A stretch of 64,000 nucleotides of DNA from Paraclostridium dentum (lineage in GTDB: Bacteria; Bacillota; Clostridia; Peptostreptococcales; Peptostreptococcaceae): contig NZ_WIPK01000010.1 of NCBI RefSeq assembly GCF_012922555.1, positions 1 to 64,000 of the forward strand. Reading direction: 5' to 3'. The notes under the pieces are model-generated. The model searched no databases. It saw only the letters and a list, made by a program, of their open reading frames with translations, and was not told the origin of the DNA. The position numbers were made by a program, and so were the translations under genes. Shown here piece by piece: positions 24,963-33,546 of this stretch; within the stretch, counting starts at the first letter, position 1, and each line of letters opens with the position of its first letter.

Positions 24963-25032
24963 TTTGAGCAACGGACAACGTCGTTGGCGACATGAAGTGC
25001 TTCTCAGACGTAGTCGCTCAAGCGATCGAATT
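24963..25032. other. GC-rich island inside the DUF1659-DUF2922 operon
   Basis: About 60 nt of clearly higher GC than anything nearby, containing the short palindromes CAACGTCGTTG, CGATCG and TGAAGTGCTTCTCA. It sits between two co-directional genes of one operon. It could be a structured RNA segment or an inserted foreign piece. No coding sense seen. Confidence 0.6.
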
Positions 25033-25287
25033 TTAATTTGCTAGTGTTAATTCTGTGTTGTCTATTTTTACTACAGATAGTACGTCATGCTTTTGTAGAC
25101 CGTTTAATATCTCAGCTACATTGTAAACATCAACAACTTTTGCATCGTGTTTAATGTTTGAAAAACTTCTAGTTTTAACTATTGTTCTTCCATTTTCACC
25201 TAAACCACAATCATATTTGATTCTTAAAGCTGACATTTGAGCAACTTCTGAAGCGTTTGGAGCTAATTTCATATCTGGCATTTTCAT
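25033..25287 (-). CDS. DUF1659 family protein
   Basis: 84 residues behind AAAGGAGG. Pattern: LRIKYDCGLGENGRTIVKTR, then SFSNIKHDAKVVDVYNVAEI and TELTLAN, as in DUF1659. First gene of the trio with DUF2922 and YvrJ. Unknown function; the family is small and soluble. Confidence 0.85.
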   Translation of the reverse strand: MKMPDMKLAPNASEVAQMSALRIKYDCGLGENGRTIVKTRSFSNIKHDAKVVDVYNVAEILNGLQKHDVLSVVKIDNTELTLAN

Positions 25288-25457
25288 TCCTCCTTTTAAA
25301 AGTTAATTTAACTTAAGTGTAATTTAGACAAATGATTAAGTCCCAAAAGATATTTGAGAATTATATAGGCAAAAAAATTTTCCTGAAAAAAGTTTTTAAG
25401 TGCATTTATGCTTTATAATTTATTATCATAAATAAAACATAAACAAGGAGAAATCTA

Positions 25458-25805
25458 ATGAATAAATATACTGACCAACAAATAGAAGATACTTTAAAAA
25501 TTATAAAATCTACTATTAGTAACTGTGAAAAAATACAACCTAAATTCAAAGAAGGTTCGCCACAACTATCTCTTTCTAGAAATCGTATAAAAGCTTTATC
25601 TATTTCGCAGTGTTTAATTACAAATCAAAATAATGATTATACACAAGATGAACTTTTAAAAGCAGTAACTCAAATAACATCTATTATCAATAAAAGCAAA
25701 AAAGCTATGCTTAATGCCAAAGAAGGATCAGGAACATATACTCGTCTTAAAAAAATAATTGATGCAATGACAATTTCATTATCATATATTCAAGATGCGA
25801 TGTAA
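25458..25805 (+). CDS. Helical protein, unknown
   Basis: 115 residues behind AAGGAGA. All-helical, polar, Lys/Ser/Thr-rich (TDQQIEDTLKIIKSTISNCE; YTRLKKIIDAMTISLSYIQD), without membrane segments. No recognised family. Divergent from the YvrJ operon. Confidence 0.6.
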   Translation: MNKYTDQQIEDTLKIIKSTISNCEKIQPKFKEGSPQLSLSRNRIKALSISQCLITNQNNDYTQDELLKAVTQITSIINKSKKAMLNAKEGSGTYTRLKKIIDAMTISLSYIQDAM

Positions 25806-25906
25806 TAGAGGTATCAAAGAAAAGGGATTTGAAAGTGCTTATGTAATTAATAATTATCGTAGTTAATTTTTAATTACATAAGTCTACATAGTTAGGGGGA
25901 TTTGTT

Positions 25907-26410
25907 TTGGATATATTAATTAGAAATATGATTGACTCAGATTCGTTAGAGTTTTATAAAGCTTTTAAATCTCAGGGATGGAACAAGCCTGTTTCATTAT
26001 TTGATCAGCACTATAGTGAACAACAATCTGGAAAACGTAAAGTTTTTGTTGCTGCTTGTGATAATCAAGTATTAGGGTATGCAACCCTTCTTCAAAATGC
26101 TGAAAATGGTCCCTTCGCAAATAAAAATATTCCAATCATTTATGATTTCAATGTACTTGAAAAATATCAACGTAGAGGAGTTGGAACAGCTATACTTGAG
26201 TATATGGAAAATCAAGTTAAAGAATATTCTAATGAAATATGCTTAGGTGTTGGACTCCATTATGGATATGGTTCTGCTCAAAGATTGTACGTAAAGAGAG
26301 GGTATATTCCCGATGGAAGTGGTGTTTGGTACAATGATAAAGTTTTAGAACAATATTGTGATTGTAAAAATGATGATGATCTAAACCTGTATTTATCTAA
26401 GAAATTATAA
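25907..26410 (+). CDS. GNAT family N-acetyltransferase
   Basis: 167 residues from TTG behind TAGGGGG. CoA loop NVLEKYQRRGVGTAILEYME (about residues 84-103), preceded by VLGYATLLQNAENGPFA. C-terminal GLHYGYGSAQRLYVKRGY is a typical GNAT end. Substrate unknown. Confidence 0.85.
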   Translation: MDILIRNMIDSDSLEFYKAFKSQGWNKPVSLFDQHYSEQQSGKRKVFVAACDNQVLGYATLLQNAENGPFANKNIPIIYDFNVLEKYQRRGVGTAILEYMENQVKEYSNEICLGVGLHYGYGSAQRLYVKRGYIPDGSGVWYNDKVLEQYCDCKNDDDLNLYLSKKL

Positions 26411-26478
26411 TTCTGAATTGAAATAAACGACTGTACATGAAATTAAAATTACATGTGCAGTTTTTTAATTTAACTTAA

Positions 26479-26502
26479 TTAATTTAACTTAAGTTAAATT
26501 AA
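26479..26502. repeat. 24-bp perfect AT palindrome
   Basis: TTAATTTAACTT and its mirror AAGTTAAATTAA, preceded by a direct copy of the left half (26465-26476). It lies about 120 nt before the NUDIX gene; possibly an operator. Confidence 0.35.
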
Positions 26503-26622
26503 CCAAAGAAAAGGAGTTTCAAAATGCATATATAATTTAAATATAAATGCCCATAAAAGATTTTTTGGACATTCTTTAAAACATATTTAGGTACAAGTGT
26601 ATCTATTCTGAGAGGTGAACAT

Positions 26623-27141
26623 ATGGAAATCTGTGATTTATATGATAAAGACAGAATTAAAACTGGTGAAACAATGGTAAGGGGTAACCAATTTAAAGAA
26701 AACACTTATCATCTAGTAGTTCATGTATGTATTTTTAATTTAGAAGGCAAAATGCTAATTCAACAAAGGCAACCATTTAAAGATGGATGGCCAAACATGT
26801 GGGACATTACTGTTGGCGGTAGTGCTATATCAGGAGATACAAGCCAATTGGCAGCAGAACGTGAAGTTTATGAGGAGATTGGGTACAAGTTATCTTTAGA
26901 TGGAATAAGGCCATCTCTTACAATAAACTTTGATAAAGGATTTGATGATATATATTTAATTCAAAAAGATATAGATATCTCAAAATTAAAACTACAGTAT
27001 GAGGAAGTTCAATCAGTCAAATGGGTCTCAAAAGAAGAAATATTATCTATGATTGATGAAGAAATTTTCATACCTTATCACAAAAGTCTAATAGATCTAC
27101 TATTCTTTATGAGAACGAGCAAAAACGCACATACTAGATAA
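26623..27141 (+). CDS. NUDIX hydrolase
   Basis: 172 residues behind GAGGTG. NUDIX box runs from GGSAISGDTS to AAEREVYEEIGY, with the first Glu replaced by Asp, as seen in IPP-isomerase-like NUDIX proteins; REVYEE supplies the metal-binding residues. The N-terminus MEICDLYDKDRIKTGETMVR also fits that Idi/YfcD-like subgroup. It hydrolyses a nucleoside-diphosphate-linked compound; substrate unknown. Confidence 0.85.
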   Translation: MEICDLYDKDRIKTGETMVRGNQFKENTYHLVVHVCIFNLEGKMLIQQRQPFKDGWPNMWDITVGGSAISGDTSQLAAEREVYEEIGYKLSLDGIRPSLTINFDKGFDDIYLIQKDIDISKLKLQYEEVQSVKWVSKEEILSMIDEEIFIPYHKSLIDLLFFMRTSKNAHTR

Positions 27142-27342
27142 GTTAAATTCTATATATAGATATATAATTTTGATATAATAATTATTCAGTTAAACATGTT
27201 TAGGAAAAGAAATTTAAGTCAATTATTTAATAAAACTAGAAAAGATCTTAGAGAATTTTAAATTAAATAAATTGAGATTATAAGAAAGTTTATGAATTAA
27301 AGTTAATTTTTTAGGTATTAATATTAAAAAAAGGGTGATTAT

Positions 27343-27660
27343 ATGGTAGTTAAAAATATAAGAATAGATTTAATCTATAAAAACATTAACAATATTGTGA
27401 TGGTGCATGATAGTTTGGTAAACATACTGGATGTCGATAGCAGGATTTTATATGCCCTTATTTCAAATTTTGAAGATGGTATTGATACAAAATACATATA
27501 TGAGCTTATGGAGCCTAAAGGATGGACAAGAGAGGTTTTAGATAATAATATAAATTTACTTTTAGATTTAAATTTTATAGAAGATGTCGGAGAGAATATA
27601 GATTTAAATAAAATCAAAACAGAATTTGAAAGTTTTAAAAAACAATTATTTAGGATTTGA
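27343..27660 (+). CDS. Winged-helix-like protein, unknown
   Basis: 105 residues behind AAGGGTG. Residues 29-95 (ILYALISNFEDGIDTKYIYE, LMEPKGWTREVLDNNINLLL, DLNFIEDVG) look like a small winged helix, possibly a regulator. No family assigned. Followed by its own terminator. Confidence 0.5.
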   Translation: MVVKNIRIDLIYKNINNIVMVHDSLVNILDVDSRILYALISNFEDGIDTKYIYELMEPKGWTREVLDNNINLLLDLNFIEDVGENIDLNKIKTEFESFKKQLFRI

Positions 27661-27664
27661 TATT

Positions 27665-27692
27665 AGACACATAAAAATATGTGTCTTTTTTT
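27665..27692 (+). terminator. Intrinsic terminator
   Basis: AGACACATA (27665-27673) pairs with TATGTGTCT (27679-27687), followed by T6. Confidence 0.85.
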
Positions 27693-27802
27693 ATGCTTAT
27701 GAAAATTACTCTTACTAAAAAAATAATCAATTTGATTTTTTTTTAATTTAAATGTATTATTATAACCTAAATAAAATTTTAGATTTTTAACAAAATAGTA
27801 AT

Positions 27803-27846
27803 AAAAAGAGCTCTTTAATCTATTTTTAGATTATGGAGCTCTTTTT
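27803..27846. terminator. Bidirectional hairpin serving the 28035 peptide
   Basis: AAAAAGAGCTC and GAGCTCTTTTT around an inner ATCT…AGAT stem. It lies 3' of the minus-strand 32-residue peptide. Between here and 28034 the motif TAGCTAGTTAACAAA occurs twice (27858, 27945); no gene seen. Confidence 0.7.
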
Positions 27847-28034
27847 ATATACACTATGTTAATTAGCTAGTTAACAAACTCTTTATTAAAATTGAATTTT
27901 TATTGATTTTCACGTACTAATTTAACTTTAAACATTGTTACATAGCTAGTTAACAAAATATTTATCTATATAAAAATTAATTATTTTAAAACTCTAATTA
28001 AATATGTTTTTCTATAGTTCTTTCAATACAAAAT

Positions 28035-28133
28035 TTATTGTTGATTTGCAACTTCTAACTCACTACTTACTAATGCAGCCCCTACAGCTAATATAAATGG
28101 AGCTATGATTAAACTTCCTAATAATATTGTCAT
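28035..28133 (-). CDS. 32-residue hydrophobic peptide, paralog of the one at 5134
   Basis: Start at 28133 behind GAGGAGG. Begins MTILLGSLIIAPFILAV, then GAALVSSELEVANQQ. Only a few residues differ from the 5134 copy and the tail SSELEVANQQ is identical. Same promoter architecture. The conservation of protein and box at two loci 23 kb apart shows a selected gene family. Function unknown. Confidence 0.75.
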   Translation of the reverse strand: MTILLGSLIIAPFILAVGAALVSSELEVANQQ

Positions 28134-28173
28134 GTGTAACTCCTCCTCTTGATCTGTTTTATTTGATAAACTC

Positions 28174-28234
28174 ATTATACCTGGTTCATCTTAAAATAGC
28201 CTGACACTAAGCTTAAACATTTCTTACATTTTTG
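28174..28234 (-). promoter_or_regulatory. Promoter with conserved upstream box
   Basis: Minus strand: CAAAAATGTAAGAA, TTTAAGCTT and GTGTCAGGCT, then 18 nt and TATAAT (28174-28179). Matches the box at 5274-5334 in sequence and spacing. Confidence 0.6.
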
Positions 28235-28328
28235 AGAGATGCTATTAAGTTTTAAAATTCATATCCAATATGGATTTTTGCTAATTGGTAGTATACAATT
28301 TATTGAAAATTACATTAGGGGGATTTCT

Positions 28329-28799
28329 ATGAATTTAAATCCAGTTAAGTTTACTGAAGAATTAGCTAAAGAAATAACTACATGGAAATACGAAGGGGAT
28401 TATAGTATATACAATTTGCCTTCATGGGATGAGATTATTAAAAAACAAATATCATTATGTAAAAAAGAGAAAAGAGAAAATTTCATTGGATATGCAGACA
28501 GTAAGAATAATCTTGTTGGATTTGTAAATTTACTAGATGAGGGAGAATCTGTATTCTTTGGTATAGGTGTTAAGCCAGAATATTGTGGGATTGGAATAGG
28601 CAAACAAATAGTTAGTATGGCTTTAGATGAATGTAAAAGAAGATATCCTAGTAAACCAATTGTATTAGAAGTTCGAAGTTGGAATAAAAGGGCTATTAAA
28701 TGCTATGAATCTCAAGGTTTTAAAGTGATTGATAGAAAACATCAAGAAACTTATCTGGGTACAGGTGAATTTTTCATTATGGAGTATATAAAAAAATAA
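28329..28799 (+). CDS. GNAT family N-acetyltransferase
   Basis: 156 residues from 28329, where AGGGGGAT precedes the ATG; the longer frame from 28239 has no ribosome site. CoA loop VKPEYCGIGIGKQIVSMALD, and LEVRSWNKRAIKCYESQGF near the end is typical of RimI-like GNATs. Confidence 0.85.
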   Translation: MNLNPVKFTEELAKEITTWKYEGDYSIYNLPSWDEIIKKQISLCKKEKRENFIGYADSKNNLVGFVNLLDEGESVFFGIGVKPEYCGIGIGKQIVSMALDECKRRYPSKPIVLEVRSWNKRAIKCYESQGFKVIDRKHQETYLGTGEFFIMEYIKK

Positions 28800-28807
28800 G
28801 ATGGAAT

Positions 28808-28900
28808 ACTTATGCAGGAATGCCCTTAAAATCCATTTATTTGGATTCTAAGGGCATTTTATCTAAAATACATAATCTAGTTAGCTTATACAAAATAATC
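28808..28900 (+). repeat. Directional palindromic element, copy 10
   Basis: Core 28820-28857: ATGCCCTTAAAATCCA with TGGATTCTAAGGGCAT. Right flank TTTATCTAAAATACATAATC and TAGTTAG. Between converging genes; the last copy before a gap of about 12.5 kb that contains the replication region. Confidence 0.8.
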
Positions 28901-28937
28901 GCCTTTTAAACGTAATTTTTAATTATTTTGTATATAT

Positions 28938-29123
28938 CTACTTTTTAATCGTATTTTTTGCTGAAACAACAAACGTATAAATAACAGTAAGAATTATCAC
29001 TATAATTGCAGCTGTAAAAGTCCATTGTATTTTAAATATTTCTCCAAGTGCTACAAGTAAAAGAGCTATTGATAGCAATAAGTATGTCTTAGCAACAAGA
29101 TGATATTCTTTTTTAGTTTTCAT
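28938..29123 (-). CDS. Two-helix membrane protein, unknown
   Basis: 61 residues, ATG at 29123. Two hydrophobic segments (LLLSIALLLVALGEIF and FTAAIIVIILTVIYTFVV) with basic ends (MKTKKEYH, KNTIKK). The ribosome site is weak. No family recognised. Confidence 0.5.
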   Translation of the reverse strand: MKTKKEYHLVAKTYLLLSIALLLVALGEIFKIQWTFTAAIIVIILTVIYTFVVSAKNTIKK

Positions 29124-29211
29124 TTTGGCTCGATCTTCAGCATTTGAGATATAATACAGATTTGTTAATAATGGACCCTTTTGTTTAATGCTTATTTTAC
29201 TCTATGCAAAA

Positions 29212-29295
29212 ACAGAACAGAATAGAAAAGTGACCTTTACTAGTCTTTACTAGTATTTAAGAAAGTATTTAATAGTATTTATAGTATTTAGACAT
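29212..29295. repeat. AT-rich origin repeat, left copy
   Basis: About 80 bp with GTGACCTTTACTAGTCTTTA and several AGTATTTA units. A near copy lies at 31135-31214, in the second origin. A duplex-unwinding element is likely. Confidence 0.7.
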
Positions 29296-29335
29296 ATACG
29301 TAAGTATTGGAATTGCTTAAGTTGAGGACTCTAAA

Positions 29336-29491
29336 TATGACAAATGGGAAGCGAACTATGACATTTGGGAAGTTTAATATGACAAATAGGAAGTTCAACT
29401 ATGACATTTGGGAAACTTAGTATGACAAATGGGAAGTTAATTATGACATTTAGGAAGTCTAACTATGACAATTTTAAAATAATTGTCATAG
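29336..29491. repeat. Iteron array 1 (putative origin)
   Basis: Seven repeats of TATGACAwwTrGGAAG begin at 29336, 29357, 29378, 29400, 29421, 29442 and 29464, i.e. every 21 or 22 bp, alternating ACAAAT and ACATTT. The last merges into an inverted repeat (CTATGACAATT … AATTGTCATAG, 29463-29491) just before rep1, the usual place for Rep autorepression. Iteron-type origin. Confidence 0.9.
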
Positions 29492-29543
29492 TTAAGTGAT
29501 TATAGTATTATTTATAATATAATCAAAACATAAGAGGTGGAAA

Positions 29544-30680
29544 ATGGATAGAGAAGAGCTAAGGAGTCATTTTGGAACGGATGAAGATATAAAAGTGTTA
29601 ATGAAACACAATTCTTTGGTTAAAGCTAAGTACAACTTAACATTGGTTCAAAATAGAGTGTTTGAACTTTTATTATATAAATTTCAAAAGGAAAAAGACG
29701 GTATTTTAAGTTGTGAAATTCATAGGAATGAACTTAGAAATTTAATAGGCAAAGAGAAAGATAAAACTATAAAAGGAGTAAGTGATTTATTGGAATCACT
29801 TAGATTAAAGGAAATCTTAATTGCTGAAAAGATAAAAGATAAGGATAAATATAAATGGCATAGATTCGGGCTTATAAATGGTTCAACTTATGATGAAGAT
29901 AGAGATACTTTTATAGTAAAGGCTACAGAAGAAATATATACTTTAATCCAAAATTATTATGACAAAAGGGAAGGCCACACACCGATTAATTTAATTGTTA
30001 AACTTGGAATGAATAATTACTATGCTCAAAGGTTGTATGATTTACTAAGGGTTTGGAGTGGAACTAAACAAGTTATAAACTATGAAGTATCGGAGTTAAA
30101 AGACCTTCTGCAAATAGATGAGAAATATAATTTATATGGAGATTTTAAGAGAAGGGTTATACTTCCTGCAATAAAAGAGCTTAATGAGACTGGATATTTT
30201 GAAATAGAGATAAAAGAAAACAAAGTAGGTAGAAAAGTTGAATCTATTGATTTTTACGTTAAAGATTTGGATAAGAGAAAATATTTCAATAAAGATGAAA
30301 TTATAAAAGAAATTCCTAGTATCGTACTTGAAGACGTTACACTTACTTCTAGTGATGATGCGTGTGACACTACAGAAGATAGTCTTTTGAAAGAAAAACC
30401 TAAAAAACTTGATCACTTTGTTCCTGATGAAACTATATTTACTAAGGGGACTTTAAGAAGTTTTAAGAAAGATTTTAAAGATATTGATTTTAAGAATGAA
30501 TATATGGAAAGAGCTTTCGATGATGCAGTTATGATAACACTTGATAGAGATGATGTTGAGACTATTAAAGCAACCTCATACAAATTTTTCAAAGGAACTT
30601 TGGATAATAAGATTGTTGAATATAAGCTAGAAGAAAAAGAGGATCTAGATCATAAGAGAGAAATGGATACATTTTGGTAG
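29544..30680 (+). CDS. rep: Rep_3 family replication initiator 1
   Basis: 378 residues behind AAGAGGTGG. Two winged-helix domains of Rep_3/RepE type: N-terminal (NSLVKAKYNLTLVQNRVFEL, then LLYKF) and C-terminal (YAQRLYDLLRVWSGTKQ, then FKRRVILPAIKELNETGYFE, the iteron-recognition region). A charged linker and a conserved 85-residue tail ending REMDTFW follow. It binds the iterons upstream to start plasmid replication. Paralog of the gene at 31468; the region FKRRVILPA… is almost identical even in DNA, while the N-terminal half is much less so. Confidence 0.9.
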   Translation: MDREELRSHFGTDEDIKVLMKHNSLVKAKYNLTLVQNRVFELLLYKFQKEKDGILSCEIHRNELRNLIGKEKDKTIKGVSDLLESLRLKEILIAEKIKDKDKYKWHRFGLINGSTYDEDRDTFIVKATEEIYTLIQNYYDKREGHTPINLIVKLGMNNYYAQRLYDLLRVWSGTKQVINYEVSELKDLLQIDEKYNLYGDFKRRVILPAIKELNETGYFEIEIKENKVGRKVESIDFYVKDLDKRKYFNKDEIIKEIPSIVLEDVTLTSSDDACDTTEDSLLKEKPKKLDHFVPDETIFTKGTLRSFKKDFKDIDFKNEYMERAFDDAVMITLDRDDVETIKATSYKFFKGTLDNKIVEYKLEEKEDLDHKREMDTFW

Positions 30681-30730
30681 ATGAATTAAATCTAATAGAC
30701 AATTGTAGTTAAATGATTATATAAATATGA

Positions 30731-30756
30731 AAAGGCAGAGAAATCTGTCTTTTTTG
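30731..30756 (+). terminator. Terminator after rep1
   Basis: AAAGGCAGA and TCTGTCTTTT arms with a GAAA loop and a T-run. Confidence 0.8.
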
Positions 30757-30810
30757 TGTAATGCCCCACGTTTATGAGTGTATGTTTACGACATATATGA
30801 ATTGAATTTT

Positions 30811-31402
30811 AAAAGCGACAAATTAGGGATTTGTTTTATTGAAATAGGACAAATATGAAATATAACTTGAACTGAGGTTAAGTAACGCAACAAAAATTCC
30901 TAAATTTTAATTAAATAAAGATATATTTATATTTTTTAAAAGCGACAAATTAGGGATTTATTTATTAATAAGACAAGTGGGAAGTTTAAAAATGAAAATG
31001 CAATAACAATTTGGTTATTTTGTAAAGTTATTATGTTTTATTATCAAATAACTTTAGTAGTAGGAAAAAATTAATACATTCCATCTGTATTTTTAAAAGC
31101 GACAAATCAGGGATTTATTTTTAATAGGATAGATTAGAACAGAAAAATGACCTTTACTAGTCTTTACTTAGTATTTAAAAAAGTATTTATAGTATTTAAT
31201 AGTATTTAGGCATAGCTCAACCCATTGAAAACACTAGTGATAAGAAGTTAAAAAGCGACAAATTAGGGATTTATTACGACGTATTAGGGATTTAAAGCGA
31301 CAAATCAGGGACATAACTACGACTTATTAGGGAGTAAAGACGACAAATCAGGGCTTAACTACGACTTATTAGGGAGTATAAAAACGACAAAATTAAAAAT
31401 AT
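30811..31402. repeat. Iteron array 2 (putative origin)
   Basis: Repeats of CGACAAATyAGGG alternating with CGACkTATTAGGG begin at 31256, 31277, 31298, 31320, 31341, 31362 and 31385: the same 21/21/22/21/21 spacing as array 1 but a different sequence. Three isolated iterons (AGCGACAAATTAGGGATTT type) lie at 30816, 30953 and 31100. The array ends 65 nt before rep2. Confidence 0.9.
31135..31214. repeat. AT-rich origin repeat, right copy
   Basis: Near copy of 29212-29295: ATGACCTTTACTAGTCTTTA followed by AGTATTTA units. Shows the whole origin-rep module was duplicated. Confidence 0.7.
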
Positions 31403-31467
31403 TGACGCAGTTAAAACCATTTGTTACTCTATAACTAGAATTAGTTTAAAAAGGGGGGAGAGTAAAC

Positions 31468-32616
31468 GTGAATCTGATAGAAGAATTAGAAAGCAATCGT
31501 ATATTGATGAAAAACAATATGCTGGTGAAAGCTAGGTATAGCTTAAGTTTAATTGAAAATAGAGTATTTTTATCTATGTTGTATAAACTTCAAAAAAAAT
31601 CAGATGGAGTGTTAACTTGCTCAATTAGTCACTCTGAATTTAAAGACATAATTAAATTCAAGCAAAAAAACACAGTTAAAGGGGTTTTAGAAGTATTAGA
31701 AGATCTAAGAAAGAAACCTATATACTTCAAGGAAGAAAAGAAAAATAAAAAAGGTAATTTATGGGGAGCATATGGATTTATAAATGGGTATGAGTATGAC
31801 GACGAATTAGGGATATTCAATATTGAAGCCTCAGAGAAAATACATAACTTATTAAAAGAATACTTAAAAATGGGATATACACCTGTTAATGTGCAGATTT
31901 GGCTATCTCTAAATAATTCTTATGCTCAACGATTTTATGATTTATTAAGACTTTGGAGTGGGACAAAAGATACTATAAACTATAAATTGGATGAAATTAA
32001 AGAACTATTAATGCTAGAGGATAAATATAGTAAATACAATGATTTTAAGAGAAGAGTAATACTTCCAGCGATAAAAGAGCTTAATGAGACTGGATATTTT
32101 GAAATAGAGATAAAAGAAAATAAAGTAGGACGAAAAGTTGATTCTATTGATTTTTACATTAAAGATTTAGACAAGCGTAAGTACTTTACAAAGGATGAAA
32201 TTATAAAAGAAATTCCTGGTATAGAGCTAGAAGAAGTTGCGATTACTTATGATGAAAATAGTTGTGAAAATAAAGAAGAAATCATCTTAAATGACAAGGT
32301 AATTATTGAGCCAGAAATTATATCTGATACAAAAGAGAATAAGATGGAGATTTTTATTCCAGATGAAAGTATATTTACTAAAGGGACTTTGAGAAGAGTT
32401 AAAATGGACTTTAAAGATATTGATTTTAAGAATAAATATATGGAAAAGGCATTTGAAGATGCAGTTATGATAACACTTGATAAAGATGATGTTGAAACTA
32501 TTAAAGCAACTTCATATAAGTTTTTTAAAGGAACTTTAGACAATAAGATTGTTGAATATAAATTAGAAGAAAAAGAAGATATAAATCATAAAAGGGAAAT
32601 GGATATGTTTTGGTAA
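31468..32616 (+). CDS. rep: Rep_3 family replication initiator 2
   Basis: 382 residues from GTG behind AAGGGGGGAG. Same two-winged-helix layout as rep1 (LVKARYSLSLIENRVFLSML; YAQRFYDLLRLWSGTKD; FKRRVILPAIKELNETGYFE) and the same C-terminal tail, ending REMDMFW. The middle linker (residues about 262-295) is longer and acidic. Divergence in the N-terminal half together with a different iteron sequence suggests that the two initiators recognise different origins. Confidence 0.9.
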   Translation: MNLIEELESNRILMKNNMLVKARYSLSLIENRVFLSMLYKLQKKSDGVLTCSISHSEFKDIIKFKQKNTVKGVLEVLEDLRKKPIYFKEEKKNKKGNLWGAYGFINGYEYDDELGIFNIEASEKIHNLLKEYLKMGYTPVNVQIWLSLNNSYAQRFYDLLRLWSGTKDTINYKLDEIKELLMLEDKYSKYNDFKRRVILPAIKELNETGYFEIEIKENKVGRKVDSIDFYIKDLDKRKYFTKDEIIKEIPGIELEEVAITYDENSCENKEEIILNDKVIIEPEIISDTKENKMEIFIPDESIFTKGTLRRVKMDFKDIDFKNKYMEKAFEDAVMITLDKDDVETIKATSYKFFKGTLDNKIVEYKLEEKEDINHKREMDMFW

Positions 32617-32690
32617 AAAAATTACTAAAATATAGATATTTCAAGTGTTAAGATACAAATGATAAAACAAATTATTTAACACATTTAAAT

Positions 32691-32747
32691 ACAAATACAA
32701 AAAGGAATTGAATAACAAATTGTTATTCAATTCCTTTTTGTATTTGT
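32691..32747. terminator. Near-perfect palindromic hairpin after rep2
   Basis: 28-nt arms (32691-32718, 32720-32747) around a single base; core AAAAAGGAATTGAATAACAA. Between converging rep2 and tetR. Same core as 37317-37357. Confidence 0.8.
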
Positions 32748-32862
32748 AAAAATATATTAAACCTCTAATTTAATGTGTTAACTTCATATTTCTAACATTT
32801 AAAAATATGAAGTTAACATTAAACTCTGAAAGTTGTTATTTTAATTAATGACAGAGATATAA

Positions 32863-33426
32863 TTATTTTTTCAGTGCAGAAATAACTCCATTTTCCATAA
32901 TTTCATTCATAAGAAAAATTAACTTTTCTACAGGTAAAATTTTATCATTTTTAAACCAATAACTCATAAGAGAAATCATAGATGATAGTATATATTCTAA
33001 TATAAAATCAAATTCTACATCATTGAGCTTTACCTGCGGAGTTAAAGCTTTTTTTAGTAGGGGTTTGATAGCATTTTTTAATTTACTTGCAAAAGAAGGA
33101 TCTCCATTATCTCCAAGTAAAACAGAGTAATATTTTTCATTTTGTTCATACAAATTTAAAAAAGTATCTAATGGGATTTCACTGTTTTCACTAAGAATAG
33201 ATGTAGGTGGTAGCTCATGTATATTAGGAATAATTGAGTTTTCTATTTGATCAAGAACATCATAGATGTCAGAAAAATATTCATAGAATGTGCTACGGTT
33301 GTAGCCTGCCTTAACAGTTATTTCTTTTATAGTTATTTTTTCTATTCTTTTTTCACAATATAAACACCAAAAAGCATCTATTAAATCTTGTTTAGTTTTA
33401 GATATACGCTCTATATTATTTTTCAT
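32863..33426 (-). CDS. TetR family transcriptional regulator
   Basis: 187 residues from 33426, chosen for GAGGTG upstream. N-terminal HTH (KITIKEITVKAGYNRSTFYE, YFSDIYDVLDQIE) is standard TetR; the C-terminal helices form the ligand and dimer domain. Divergent from the glycosyltransferase gene with an inverted repeat between the two; it probably represses that gene and itself. Confidence 0.9.
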   Translation of the reverse strand: MKNNIERISKTKQDLIDAFWCLYCEKRIEKITIKEITVKAGYNRSTFYEYFSDIYDVLDQIENSIIPNIHELPPTSILSENSEIPLDTFLNLYEQNEKYYSVLLGDNGDPSFASKLKNAIKPLLKKALTPQVKLNDVEFDFILEYILSSMISLMSYWFKNDKILPVEKLIFLMNEIMENGVISALKK

Positions 33427-33441
33427 TTTGCACCTCTGTAA

Positions 33442-33470
33442 ATCCGACATTAATCTGAAGATTGTCGGTT
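33442..33470. promoter_or_regulatory. Probable TetR operator
   Basis: Inverted repeat AATCCGACATTAATCT … AGATTGTCGGTT between the divergent tetR and glycosyltransferase genes, 16 nt upstream of the tetR start. Confidence 0.65.
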
Positions 33471-33546
33471 GATGGTTAACTTATGTTTTTTTATAATTTA
33501 AATATACAACATGGTGTTGGATTGAACAATAGGAGTGATTAAAAAT

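Noticed and set aside
26479-26502. 24-bp palindrome as terminator
   Set aside because: No loop and no T-run; at most an operator.
29336-31402. Regular repeats resembling a CRISPR array
   Set aside because: Units of 21-22 bp with hardly any spacer and position directly before rep genes identify iterons; no cas genes are present.
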